From: a virus
Length of the DNA stretch: 62,770 nt
IMG/VR virus record: IMGVR_UViG_3300028423_000363
Span: 1-62,770 of that record
Strand: one strand, 5' to 3'
Shown: positions 1-8,400 of the stretch, piece by piece
How positions within the stretch are numbered: position 1 is the stretch's first letter
Layout: each line of letters starts with the position of its first letter
Position numbers and translations under genes: made by a program
Notes under the pieces: generated by a model
Database searches by the model: none
Told to the model about the DNA's origin: nothing
The model's input: only the letters and a program-made list of their open reading frames with translations

Positions 1-819
1 GTTCATAAATGTAAGCCTATACATACTGATATGTACTTATACATTGTTGATTTATGGAATAGACTAGGTCAAAAAAACACCTTTGGTTTACCGACAACTA
101 TAACTATGGAGGTTTTAGGTATAGGATCTTATAATACTTATAAAAAAACTTATCAAGATTTAATAGACTTCGGTTTTATAAAAGAAATAAAGAAATCAAG
201 AAATCAACATCAATCCAGAATAGTTGCCCTGTCAAAAAATGACAAACCACTTGACAAATCACTTGATAAAGCTAGTGCAAAAGCAGTTGATAAATCACTT
301 GACAAAGTAATTAACATAATAATAGAACAATTAAACAAGGAACAACTAACCATTGAACAATATGTTGAATTTATTAAGGATATAGATTTTAGTAAGAATG
401 AAAAGGAAATTAATATAGATAATCAAACTACTTCAAGTTTTCAGGATAAGAAAAAATCAAAAGATTTTTCTGACGAAGTGATAAGAAGTTATAATAGCTT
501 AGTTAAATACTTTCCTGAAGAGTTAAGACCTGAAAAAAATAAGTCTTGGTTAGAAACGATTGATAAGCTTAATAGAATAGATGGTCATAGTTTCGACCTC
601 ATAGAAGAAGTAGTTAGAAAGACTAGAAATGACAACTTTTGGAGACAAAACTTTTTATCATTACCTAAGCTTCGAAATAAAAATAAAGACGGTGTGCAGT
701 ATTTCTTAGTTTTTAAAACTAAATTTGCTCAGAAGAAAGATAATCACTGGAAAGATAATCCAAATTCAAAAAACATAACTATGGAAGAATTAATTGAACA
801 GGACACGCATGGACATTAA
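1..819 (+). CDS. Replication initiator-like protein, 5' end outside or at the window edge
   Basis: Probable phage replication initiation protein of the Bacteroidota type. The frame is open from base 1 through an ATG at 31, so the true start is probably upstream of the window. Residues after that ATG (YIVDLWNRLGQ, then FGLPTTITMEVLGIGSYNTY) look like an N-terminal winged-helix domain. A Lys/Asp-rich linker with KSLDK repeats follows. The C-terminus (NFWRQNFLSLPKLRNKNKDG) resembles the DnaD-like C-terminal part of initiators. It lies directly upstream of the primase-helicase and overlaps it. The linker DNA contains iteron-like repeats. Family placement is from pattern recognition only; a role as a transcription regulator is the main alternative. 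Confidence 0.6.
   Translation, partial: VHKCKPIHTDMYLYIVDLWNRLGQKNTFGLPTTITMEVLGIGSYNTYKKTYQDLIDFGFIKEIKKSRNQHQSRIVALSKNDKPLDKSLDKASAKAVDKSLDKVINIIIEQLNKEQLTIEQYVEFIKDIDFSKNEKEINIDNQTTSSFQDKKKSKDFSDEVIRSYNSLVKYFPEELRPEKNKSWLETIDKLNRIDGHSFDLIEEVVRKTRNDNFWRQNFLSLPKLRNKNKDGVQYFLVFKTKFAQKKDNHWKDNPNSKNITMEELIEQDTHGH
241..307 (+). repeat. Iteron-like 12-bp repeats inside the initiator gene
   Basis: Units of the form AYAAAYCACTTG recur, giving TTGACAAATCACTTGATAAAG at about 252-271 and TTGATAAATCACTTGACAAAG (split here for reading as TTGATAAATCAC + TTGACAAAG) at 287-307. They encode the PLDK/SLDK repeats. In lambdoid phages the origin iterons lie inside the initiator gene O, so this is a possible origin by analogy. 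The repeats could instead be purely protein-coding. Confidence 0.45.
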
Positions 820-2635
820 TGGTTTCGAAATTAAAGACTACAATATCTATGATATCCCTAGCAAATCTAAATATCATACCTGCCCTAAATGCAGTAAAGA
901 TAGAAAGAAAAGCAATGACAAGTGTGCTTATGTTAATTGGGATAGTGGCATACTAAGTTGTCAGCATTGTGGAGAATCAACTCAAATGCACACATTTAAA
1001 TCAACTAAACAAAGAGAAAAAAACTATGTAAAACCAAAGATTAACCTTAGTAATCAAGGTAAGTATTCAGATAACTTCATTAAATACTTTTTAGACAGAG
1101 GTATTTCACAAACCACAATGTCAACCTTCGGAATAAGACAAGACAAAGAGTATATGCCTCAAGAGTCTAAAGAGATGAATGTGATTTGTTTTGATTATTT
1201 ATTAGACGGAGAAGTTATTAACGTTAAGTATCGTGACGGAAAGAAGAACTTTAAGATGTATAAGGGTGCTGAGAAAATCCTTTACAACTTAGACAAAGCT
1301 ATAAATGAAGATTATATTGTTGTTGTGGAAGGCGAGTTTGATTGTATGAGTTTTCACGAAGCAGGGATTGAAAGTTGTGTGTCTGTACCTAATGGCTTTA
1401 ATCTTAAAGGTAATATTAACTTAGATTACTTAAATGATTATACTGAATACTTCGAAAACAAAGAAACTGTTTACATTGCTGTAGATAACGACGATGCAGG
1501 TAGAAAAGGTCAAAAAGAATTAGTAAGACGAATAGGTGCTGACAAATGTAAAATAGTTGATTTCGGAGATTGTAAAGATGCTAATGACTATTTGATTAAG
1601 CACGGAAAGAAAGCTCTTCGTGAATTGCTTAAAGAAGCTAAGCAAGTCCAAATGGAAGGAATATTCACAGCTAACGACGTCAGGTCTTCGATGTATGATA
1701 AATACAGAAATGGTCAAGAAAGAGGTACGACAACTTACGTGGATAGCTTAGACCCTGCATGGACTTGGAGAGGCGGAGAAGTTAACCTTTGGACTGGATA
1801 TCAAAACGAAGGCAAGTCTTTATTTTTAAATCAACTTTGTGCTGTTAGAGCTTATTGGGAAGATGCTAAGGTTGCTGTTTTTAGTCCTGAAAACTTTCCT
1901 GTTGACGACTTTAATAATGATATTATAGAAATGTTTATAGGTAAGTCTGTTGATATTTACTATAAGAATATTTATATGAATGAGAAAGAGTTTGAACAAG
2001 GCTTTAATTTTGTTAATGATAATTTCTTTTTAATATATCCTGAGAATAACTTTAGCTTAGACTCTATTTTTGAAAGAACTAGATTTCTTATTAAAACTAA
2101 AGGAATAAGAACATTAATCTTAGATCCTTACAATACTATTGAACATAAAATGAATAGAGGAGAGCGAGAAGATTTATATATTAGTAGGTTTATGGCTAGA
2201 CTTAAAAGATTTGCTGTAGAGTATAATATAAGCGTAAACCTTGTTGCTCACCAAAATACAGCCAGGATAGATGTTGACAATGATGGAAGATACAGGAAAC
2301 CTGATGTTAATAATATTAAAGGAGGTGGTACTTTCGCTGATAAAGCTGATAATGTTATTTCCATATGGAGACCTAATAGAAAATTAGATTACAAAGACAC
2401 TACTGTGTGGTTTATGTCTCAGAAAATTAAAAAGCAGAAGTTAGTTGGTATACCTCAAGAGATACAAGACATTACTTTTAGTGTAAAAGAAAACAGATAT
2501 TACTTTAATGGGTTTAGCCCATTTCAGAAAATAGATAAACACAGAAAAGGAGAAAGCGTTGAGCAGATGACTATAGAAAACAAAAAAGATTATGAACTTC
2601 CTAAGTTAGACCCTAACGATGATTGCCCTTTTTAA
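809..2635 (+). CDS. DNA primase-helicase (T7 gp4 / Twinkle type)
   Basis: Bifunctional replication protein: primer synthesis and 5'-3' fork unwinding. The N-terminus has a zinc-ribbon with CPKC near residues 25-28 and CQHC near 51-54. A TOPRIM domain follows (VVVEGEFDCMSF, then IAVDNDDAGRKGQ, about 165-235). The C-terminal RecA/DnaB-like helicase has Walker A GYQNEGKS near residue 330 and a Walker B-type stretch TLILDPYN near 435. Length of about 608 residues fits the family. The frame could begin at TTG 794, but ATG 809 is preferred; it overlaps the initiator stop by 11 bases, implying translational coupling. No DNA polymerase is visible nearby, so host polymerase recruitment is likely (inference). 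Confidence 0.93.
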   Translation: MDINGFEIKDYNIYDIPSKSKYHTCPKCSKDRKKSNDKCAYVNWDSGILSCQHCGESTQMHTFKSTKQREKNYVKPKINLSNQGKYSDNFIKYFLDRGISQTTMSTFGIRQDKEYMPQESKEMNVICFDYLLDGEVINVKYRDGKKNFKMYKGAEKILYNLDKAINEDYIVVVEGEFDCMSFHEAGIESCVSVPNGFNLKGNINLDYLNDYTEYFENKETVYIAVDNDDAGRKGQKELVRRIGADKCKIVDFGDCKDANDYLIKHGKKALRELLKEAKQVQMEGIFTANDVRSSMYDKYRNGQERGTTTYVDSLDPAWTWRGGEVNLWTGYQNEGKSLFLNQLCAVRAYWEDAKVAVFSPENFPVDDFNNDIIEMFIGKSVDIYYKNIYMNEKEFEQGFNFVNDNFFLIYPENNFSLDSIFERTRFLIKTKGIRTLILDPYNTIEHKMNRGEREDLYISRFMARLKRFAVEYNISVNLVAHQNTARIDVDNDGRYRKPDVNNIKGGGTFADKADNVISIWRPNRKLDYKDTTVWFMSQKIKKQKLVGIPQEIQDITFSVKENRYYFNGFSPFQKIDKHRKGESVEQMTIENKKDYELPKLDPNDDCPF

Positions 2636-2660
2636 CATTTAAAGTGTTGTGTATATGAGT

Positions 2661-2750
2661 GTTATTAACTACTTTTGTCAAGTAAAATGATCAATAAACT
2701 TGACATTAATAACGGATTACGGCTATGAAGCGTTGCCGAGTAAAACGCTT
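2661..2750. repeat. attC-like palindromic site (array 1, site 1)
   Basis: Arms GTTATTAA (2661-2668) and TTAATAAC (2706-2713) are perfect inverted repeats. Inside them TGTCAAGT (2676-2683) pairs with ACTTGACA (2698-2705). The 5' side has seven extra unpaired bases, an asymmetry like the extrahelical bases of integron attC sites. A second short hairpin, AAGCGTT/AACGCTT, lies at 2728-2750. There is no T-run, so this is not an ordinary terminator. Confidence 0.6.
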
Positions 2751-2772
2751 GAACTTTTAAATTATAAACAAA

Positions 2773-3021
2773 ATGGATATACACCCGCAACACACAAATA
2801 TAGCACAGGGCAAAGGCAATGATTTTATAGCCGATGTTATAAACTGCCCTGATGAATTAGAGCCAGTTTTGGCACAAATAGAACATATAAACGATTTAGG
2901 TAAATCTAAATGGTACGAGGTAGTTTACTATGACGGGAACTGGCGTTCTTATAGTGGAAGCAATACTTTTGATGATGGTGAAAAGGTTTTAAAATGGAAA
3001 TACTGTAAGGGTTGTTTATAA
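2773..3021 (+). CDS. Small cassette protein, unknown function
   Basis: 82 residues, acidic, with no recognised domain. The C-terminal half (WYEVVYYDGNWRSYSG) looks like a small beta-rich fold. It starts after an A-rich leader (ATTATAAACAAAATG). Its stop lies at the start of the conserved cassette-end sequence at 3019-3044. Gene length, isolation and flanking palindromes fit an integron-type cassette gene; function cannot be given. Confidence 0.7.
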   Translation: MDIHPQHTNIAQGKGNDFIADVINCPDELEPVLAQIEHINDLGKSKWYEVVYYDGNWRSYSGSNTFDDGEKVLKWKYCKGCL

Positions 3022-3044
3022 CGTAAAAGTATAACAGTAGTAAC
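3019..3044. repeat. Cassette-end repeat, copy A (26 bp)
   Basis: This 26-bp sequence (begins TAACGTAAAAG, ends TAACAGTAGTAAC) is repeated exactly at 55274-55299. Its last 13 bases are complementary, with one mismatch, to GTTATTACTGTTA at 3291-3303, so the gene between them is framed by inverted repeats. Confidence 0.85.
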
Positions 3045-3072
3045 AGAATATAAACTTTAAAATTAAAATAAA

Positions 3073-3291
3073 ATGGCAAAACCAATTTTTATAGTAGAAT
3101 CACCAATTATGCAAACACAAGAAGAGTTTGTAAACACACAAAAAGTATTAGAAAATAAATTAAATGACTACCACGTTTTGATAGTACAAACCAATGTAGA
3201 TGATTTTAATTTTAAAGTTTTTTACGATAAAGACTTTACAGAAATTGAACTTAATGATTTAAGAAAATACATTAAAGAAAAATTAAAGTAG
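3073..3291 (+). CDS. Small cassette protein, unknown function
   Basis: 72 residues with no recognised domain; predicted mixed alpha/beta (VLIVQTNVDDFNFKVFYD, then a charged C-terminal helix). It starts at ATG after an A-rich leader (TTAAAATTAAAATAAAATGG). It is flanked by the same end sequences as the unrelated 70-residue gene at 55329-55541, which marks it as cassette cargo. Confidence 0.7.
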   Translation: MAKPIFIVESPIMQTQEEFVNTQKVLENKLNDYHVLIVQTNVDDFNFKVFYDKDFTEIELNDLRKYIKEKLK

Positions 3292-3362
3292 TTATTACTG
3301 TTATGCATTGTTACTTGCAGTGCGCCTATTAAGTGTAATTGTTTGGCGCATTGCTATGTAAC
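3289..3362. repeat. Cassette-end repeat plus attC-like hairpin (array 1, site 2)
   Basis: The first 25 bases (TAGTTATTACTGTTATGC... to 3313) are identical to 55539-55563. The hairpin that follows has arms GTTACTTGCAGTGCGCC (3310-3326) and GGCGCATTGCTATGTAAC (3345-3362), pairing over GTTAC, GCA and TGCGCC with bulges and an 18-nt loop. Bulged stems with GTTAC/GTAAC ends resemble attC sites. Confidence 0.7.
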
Positions 3363-3366
3363 ATTT

Positions 3367-3433
3367 CGGCGATATGATTTGCGCCTTTATGGATTGAGTG
3401 ATTAGCGTAAATTATATTGCGTGTTATATGCCG
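3367..3433. repeat. attC-like hairpin (array 1, site 3)
   Basis: Inner arms TTTGCGC and GCGTAAA pair around a 19-base loop (TTTATGGATTGAGTGATTA) that is nearly the same as the loop at 54581-54599 (16 of 19 bases). Outer arms CGATATGAT and ATTATATTGCG extend the stem. The right end CGTGTTATATGC (3420-3431) is the exact reverse complement of GCATATAACACG at 3712-3723, so the next gene is framed by 12-bp inverted repeats. Confidence 0.72.
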
Positions 3434-3460
3434 ATAGGGAACTGTAAAAATTAAGAAGAT

Positions 3461-3703
3461 ATGAAAACATTTAAAGTAAATACTGTGCAAGATATGATTG
3501 ACTGCACGAATGAAAACAACTTAGATAATTTTTTAGTAGATTTAAAAAAGATTATTGAAGCAGCTCATTATTTTAGAGAGTTAACTGATAATATGGCTGA
3601 GAAACAAAACATTTCTAAAAAATTAACGGAACTGAAAAGCAAAGGATTTGAATGGATTGACGATAGCAAACACGAAATAACTATCGAATTAAGCAGTAAG
3701 TAA
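3461..3703 (+). CDS. Small cassette protein, unknown function
   Basis: 80 residues, mostly helical and charged (NENNLDNFLVDLKKIIEAA), no recognised domain. ATG follows an A-rich leader (TTAAGAAGATATG). The gene is enclosed by perfect 12-bp inverted repeats at 3420-3431 and 3712-3723. A minus-strand frame across it is a shadow. Confidence 0.7.
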   Translation: MKTFKVNTVQDMIDCTNENNLDNFLVDLKKIIEAAHYFRELTDNMAEKQNISKKLTELKSKGFEWIDDSKHEITIELSSK

Positions 3704-3711
3704 TTTTTATT

Positions 3712-3841
3712 GCATATAACACGTGATAACATCATATATTGAACTAAAACATTATTAATCATGTAGTTACATAATATAAGTAGTTCGGAAGTGAACTTTT
3801 TATTTTTTAATTAAGTGATGAAGAGTTTGTTTTCGAACTAC
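3712..3841. repeat. Cassette end and attC-like hairpin (array 1, site 4)
   Basis: It begins with GCATATAACACG (3712-3723), partner of 3420-3431. The hairpin arms are GTAGTTCGGAAGTGAACT (3780-3797) and AGTTTGTTTTCGAACTAC (3824-3841), pairing over GTAGTTCG and GAACT/AGTTT-type ends around an AT-rich loop containing AAGTGATGA. It closes array 1 before the DUF3310 and ThyX genes. Confidence 0.6.
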
Positions 3842-3855
3842 ACTAAAATAAGATT

Positions 3856-4071
3856 ATGACGACATTTCAAGATTTACTAAAATTAAAAACAAAAAAAGGA
3901 GTTCCTTATAAAATAACTTCTATAGAGAAAATCAAAGACACAAAAAAATGGCATAAAAAAAAGAAAGATTATACTTATTCTTGGGAAATAATAACTAAAT
4001 TTGACGGAAATATAAGGTTTAAACTAACCTTAAACAACAACGACATAATAACAAATCAAGAGAAACTATGA
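3856..4071 (+). CDS. Small basic protein, unknown function
   Basis: 71 residues, Lys-rich, with a central KKWHKKKKDYTYSW stretch and a beta-rich C-terminus. No family recognised. It overlaps the next gene by 4 bases (ATGA), so it belongs to the operon that ends with thyX rather than to the cassette array, although the last palindrome lies just upstream. Confidence 0.7.
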   Translation: MTTFQDLLKLKTKKGVPYKITSIEKIKDTKKWHKKKKDYTYSWEIITKFDGNIRFKLTLNNNDIITNQEKL

Positions 4072-4394
4072 GTGATTCAGTAACTAAGTTTTATGATTCA
4101 TTAACATCCGAAACTATTAGTGGCGATTTAAAATTAGCACATGACATGAAAAACAGTATAAAGCCTAAACATTACGAATTAATGGGAGTAGAAGTTAAGG
4201 ATATTTTAGAAGAGGTTTTAGATAAAGTCGAAAAAAGCAATTTCAATATGTCTTTAAATGAGGCAGGATGGTATCAACAAGCTATGCAATACTTTCTAAG
4301 ATTCTACGCTAAGAATGGTTTAGAAGACTTAGAAAAAGGTATAGAAGCTATGAATATTTTAGTTAAAAGTATAAAAACAAAAAACAATGAGTAA
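4068..4394 (+). CDS. DUF3310-like protein (SaV-like)
   Basis: The sequence IKPKHYELMGVEVKDILEEV followed by WYQQAMQYFLRFYAKNGLED fits the short DUF3310 family: an N-terminal HY motif, then a Y/F-L-R-x-x-x-K-N-G-x-E-D-L helix. Members are common in phages and related to T7 gp1.7-type nucleotide metabolism proteins, but the reaction is not certain here. It overlaps both neighbours by a few bases and is two genes upstream of thyX, which supports a nucleotide-metabolism context. Confidence 0.65.
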   Translation: MSDSVTKFYDSLTSETISGDLKLAHDMKNSIKPKHYELMGVEVKDILEEVLDKVEKSNFNMSLNEAGWYQQAMQYFLRFYAKNGLEDLEKGIEAMNILVKSIKTKNNE

Positions 4395-4644
4395 GAAAAA
4401 AGATTTACCAAACCACAAGATTGCAGTATTAACAAGTTTGTTAGTAGATGAATTAGATAGTCTTAAACCAACATCTGATAAAGGACAAAAAGTATTGAGT
4501 CTTGGTCGTGAATTGCAGGAAGAGTTAATGCCTGTATTAGATAATTTATACACTCTCGAAGGAGTAAGCAAAACAACTTATCTCTCAGACCTTGCAAATA
4601 AGGTGGACACAGTAATCAGAAAAAACTATAGAAAAATAAATTAA
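4387..4644 (+). CDS. Small helical protein, unknown function
   Basis: 85 residues, predicted mostly helical (LDSLKPTSDKGQKVLSLGRE). No family recognised. The start overlaps the DUF3310-like gene by 8 bases and the stop overlaps the thyX start by 1 base (TAATG), so the three are translationally linked. Confidence 0.7.
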   Translation: MSKKKDLPNHKIAVLTSLLVDELDSLKPTSDKGQKVLSLGRELQEELMPVLDNLYTLEGVSKTTYLSDLANKVDTVIRKNYRKIN

Positions 4645-5276
4645 TGAAAGTAGAATTATTAGACGTATTCGGAAATGATCTAATGATAGCTAATGCAGCT
4701 AGAGTTAGTTACGGAAAATCAAAAAATTTCTTTGACGAAAAAGACGAGAAGCTTTTAAGGTTTTTAGTTAAACACAATCATATATCTCCGTTTTTTCACC
4801 CTAAGCTACAGTTTAGAATAACTTGCCCTATATATGTCGAAAGACAATTAAAGAAAACAACTATAGGTGTTGACGAAAATAGTATAAGCGGTAGATATGT
4901 AGACTTTAGTGATACTTACACTAGAATAGAAAATTGGAGGAAGCAATCAACATCAAGTAAACAGGGAAGTTTCGGTAGTGTCGAAAATCAACATAAATGC
5001 TCTCTAATAGAAGATAATATTATAGAGGTATGCAAGAAGGCTTACGAAGATTTAATTAACGAGGGCGTCTCTAAAGAGCAAGCAAGAAGTGTTTTGCCAT
5101 TAAGTTTAAACACAACAATGATATGGACAGGAAGTCTTCAGGCTTTTTTAAGGCTTTGTCAATTAAGATTAAAAGAAGATGCTCAAATAGAAACAGGAGA
5201 TGTTGTTCGTGAAATGTTGAACGAAGTCAAGAAGTCTGGTAGTTTTGATAAAACATTATTGATATATGATTTGTAA
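4644..5276 (+). CDS. thyX: Flavin-dependent thymidylate synthase ThyX
   Basis: ThyX makes dTMP from dUMP using FAD, NADPH and methylene-tetrahydrofolate. Visible signatures are the N-terminal ANAARVSYGKS, HNHISPFFHPKLQF, the ThyX core ENSISGRYVDF (equivalent to the NExSxRY half of the family motif), and the C-terminal QARSVLPLSLNTTMIWTG and FLRLCQLRLKEDAQIET block. The usual RHR start of the core motif is replaced by RQLKK, a deviation seen in some phage ThyX proteins. Length of 210 residues is normal. It is the last gene of the left plus-strand operon and runs into a strong terminator. Confidence 0.93.
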   Translation: MKVELLDVFGNDLMIANAARVSYGKSKNFFDEKDEKLLRFLVKHNHISPFFHPKLQFRITCPIYVERQLKKTTIGVDENSISGRYVDFSDTYTRIENWRKQSTSSKQGSFGSVENQHKCSLIEDNIIEVCKKAYEDLINEGVSKEQARSVLPLSLNTTMIWTGSLQAFLRLCQLRLKEDAQIETGDVVREMLNEVKKSGSFDKTLLIYDL

Positions 5277-5382
5277 AAGAAAAATATTAAAATGTATCGC
5301 TACAGTAACAGTGTTTTTTAGACGTTCAAGTTTGGCATATGATTATAGAATTGCCATAGCTAAATATTCAGTTCAAACATTT

Positions 5383-5408
5383 AAAACCCCCTTTGATTAG
5401 GGGGTTTT
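5383..5408. terminator. Bidirectional rho-independent terminator
   Basis: AAAACCCCC (5383-5391), loop TTTGATTA, GGGGGTTTT (5400-5408) followed by more T; preceded by A-rich bases on the other strand. It separates the convergent thyX operon and the late structural operon. Confidence 0.92.
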
Positions 5409-5410
5409 TT

Positions 5411-8400
5411 TTATTTAAAAATATCATTTAACTCGTCTTCACTTCTAAACAAATCAGAATTGATATCTTTACCTGTATTCTGTTCTACCGACTTGATTAT
5501 ATCTTTTATAGATTCAGCTCTTTTACTTGAGTTAGCAGCACTTCTAGCTTGTTGATAATTCAAGGCTTTCCTTATTAATCTTGGTGCAGGTATTCTTATT
5601 GTTGATAGTAAAAACTTAGTTAAGAATTCAGGCATCTTTTCCTTAGCCTTTCTTCTTGTTTCAAACTTTTTAGCAGATTTTACTCCAGGAATTTCACCTG
5701 TTTTAGAAGCGTTTTCTATGAGACCTATACTAGAGTTAGCAAACGAACTATAAGCTCCTAACAGTTTTGTACTTGATTTCAATATACTATAAGAACTAAG
5801 TATTAAATCTCCGTTTTCATCTCTAGGAATTATAGAGTAAGTTAACGAGTCTCTGAAATTGTAAGAGTTGTCATCTCTAAGACCTACATCTACACCGAAA
5901 CCTACGTTTAGTGATTCTATACCTGTTGAAGCTAAAACCTTTTGTAAGTTCCCAAGCCTTCTCATAACAAATACATTAGCAGCTAAAGACATCCCTTCGT
6001 TATAAAGCATTTTACCAAACTCTTTATCCTCTTCTTCGTCATACTCGCTTTCAAGACCAAACACACCCATTATAGTATCTAAAACAGTTCCGTATGCAAA
6101 TTGCATCCCAAAGTTATAAGCACTCATTCTAAATAAAGTAGCTCCTAATAATCTAGCACCTCTACCTCTAGACATATCTCCTCTTTTTCCTGCAAGTGCA
6201 TCAACACTTTTGACTATAGAAGAAAATTCAGCCATTTGAAACCTCGTCATATACTTATTAAACATTTTGAGTATATTCGCTCTTTCTTCAGGATTTAATT
6301 GAGAAAAAGGAGTGCTTTCAAAAGGGTTTAAAGACGAAAATCCTTGAGATAAAACTTCATCTGCATATCTAACCGATTCATTAAGAGGTTCTATTACAGA
6401 ATCATAATATATATTATCCTCTTTCATTCTGTTAACATCTAAAGCCTTACCTGTAAGTTCTTTAAATCTAGTTTTAAAACTACCCTCCCATAAAGGAATA
6501 GCTACAGCTCTATCTGGTGCTTCTAATAATATCGAGTTAACACTTTTTATTAACCTGCCGATACCTGGCTCTTTCTTAGAAGACGTTAACTCTCCTGCCT
6601 CAACTTCTTTATACAAACTTGTCGAAGCTACAAATATTCTTGATGATTGAGCAGAGTTACCTATCCTAGCTATAAACTCTAGGTCTTCATAACTATCTCT
6701 AGCCCCTTTACTGGTTCTGTTTTTTAGCCCATAAGCTAATTCTTTAGGGTTGTTAATTATAGCAAAAGACAAGTTACTCGTTAACTCCACTCCTGCCCTC
6801 ATAGGGTCTGCTAATTGATTGTAATAACCAATCTCATTTATCCGTTTAGCAAACTTTTCGGCAAAGCTATTACTTGTATAGTAAGATGAAGCAAACTCAT
6901 TCCTAAAAACCTTTGTAAATAACTCTTTAGATGCTTCGATAAATACTCTTCCGTTTTCATCTATATTTTCATTATTTAAAGCCCTATTCATAGTTGAATT
7001 AAACTCTTTTATAGCAGGCAACATATGATAACTTCTGTATATTTTGTCAACATTTCGGCTGAAATTTTCTACATAGTTGAAATCTAAAGGATTCACACCT
7101 GCTGTTCTTTCTATTAAAGAGCCTAACTCAGAAAAATAAGCACCTCCTTCTAAAAATGAATCAGCTTCTTTTATTATACTACTTAAGTCAACTTTCTCTT
7201 TAGTTCTCACATTTAAAGGTACATAATAGTCGAATATTTCAGGAGTTTTACCTTCCATAGTTGCAACATCTATAGACATTTGCTTCCCTTTATTATTGTT
7301 GAAATTCTCTATTATGTCAAAAACTTGCTTCTCATCTTTCTTTAGGCTTTTTATTGATGCCTCTACATCTATACTTCCATCGTTTTTCTTAGGCAACTCT
7401 CTGTAAATATCCTGAACATAAGTTAAGTTTTCTCTGTATCTGTCATCCCTATTGGACTTAGCGTAAACTTCAGATGCTTTAATATATTCTTCAGGTCTAA
7501 TTCTTTTTTTAGTGTCTATGTTTTTGTTTATTTCATAAAACTTCTGAAGCTGTATTAAGTATATCTTAGCATTAAACTTCATTTTGTTAACTCTAGACCT
7601 AGACGCTTGAAGATTAACCTTGAGTACCTTCTCTCTTTTTACATTGAATATATCTAAAGCAGCAACTCCTTCTCCTTTTTGTTTGTTAATAGAGTAAGAA
7701 CCAAAACCTTTAGCGACAGATTCCATTCCCATGTACTTATAAAGCTTACCACTTTTCTTTCCTTTCAAAATGTTATCTAAATCTCTTAATTGGTTTCTCT
7801 CGGCATACCTAAACATTCTGTTTTCAGCGTCATTTTTAATAGAATTTACAGCCGCATCATAAGAATCTCTAAGTAAATTTCTATATTTCACCCCGTCTAG
7901 CTCTTGCTGAATCCCTTTATTGTTTCTGTCAGCCTTTACACTATTCATAATACTCCTAACACGAGGAGTGATAGCACCTCCTTCAGAGATTATATCTATA
8001 TTATTATTTAATACTTCTAAATCTGTATTTGTAAACCCTTTAAGCTCATCTTTTGTTATAGACTTTATAAATGCAAAATCAGTTATTTTATCTTTAGCTA
8101 CATTCTCTATTGATGTTTTCTTTTTGGATTCAAACTCACTTAATAACCCTGCATCAACCTCTTTCTTATCTTCTTTAGTTGATACTTCTTTTTCTACACT
8201 AGGTTGATTATTAAATATTTTAGCAAACTTTCTTGTTGTAGGCTTAGATTTTATAGGATTAAATCTATTACCTTTAACATTGTTAACATACTCTTCAAAC
8301 TCTAATAAATCGTTCTCTGATAACAGTTCAGGGTTTATTTGTAAAGACCTCACAAGTTCTCCATTCTGAGGTATATATTTTCCACCTCTATTTTTTTTGT

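Noticed and set aside
3310-3433. Array palindromes as rho-independent terminators
   Set aside because: Stems are bulged, loops are long and conserved, and no T-run follows on either strand.
5292-5321. A nine-residue frame after thyX
   Set aside because: No conservation, no leader signal and just before a strong terminator.
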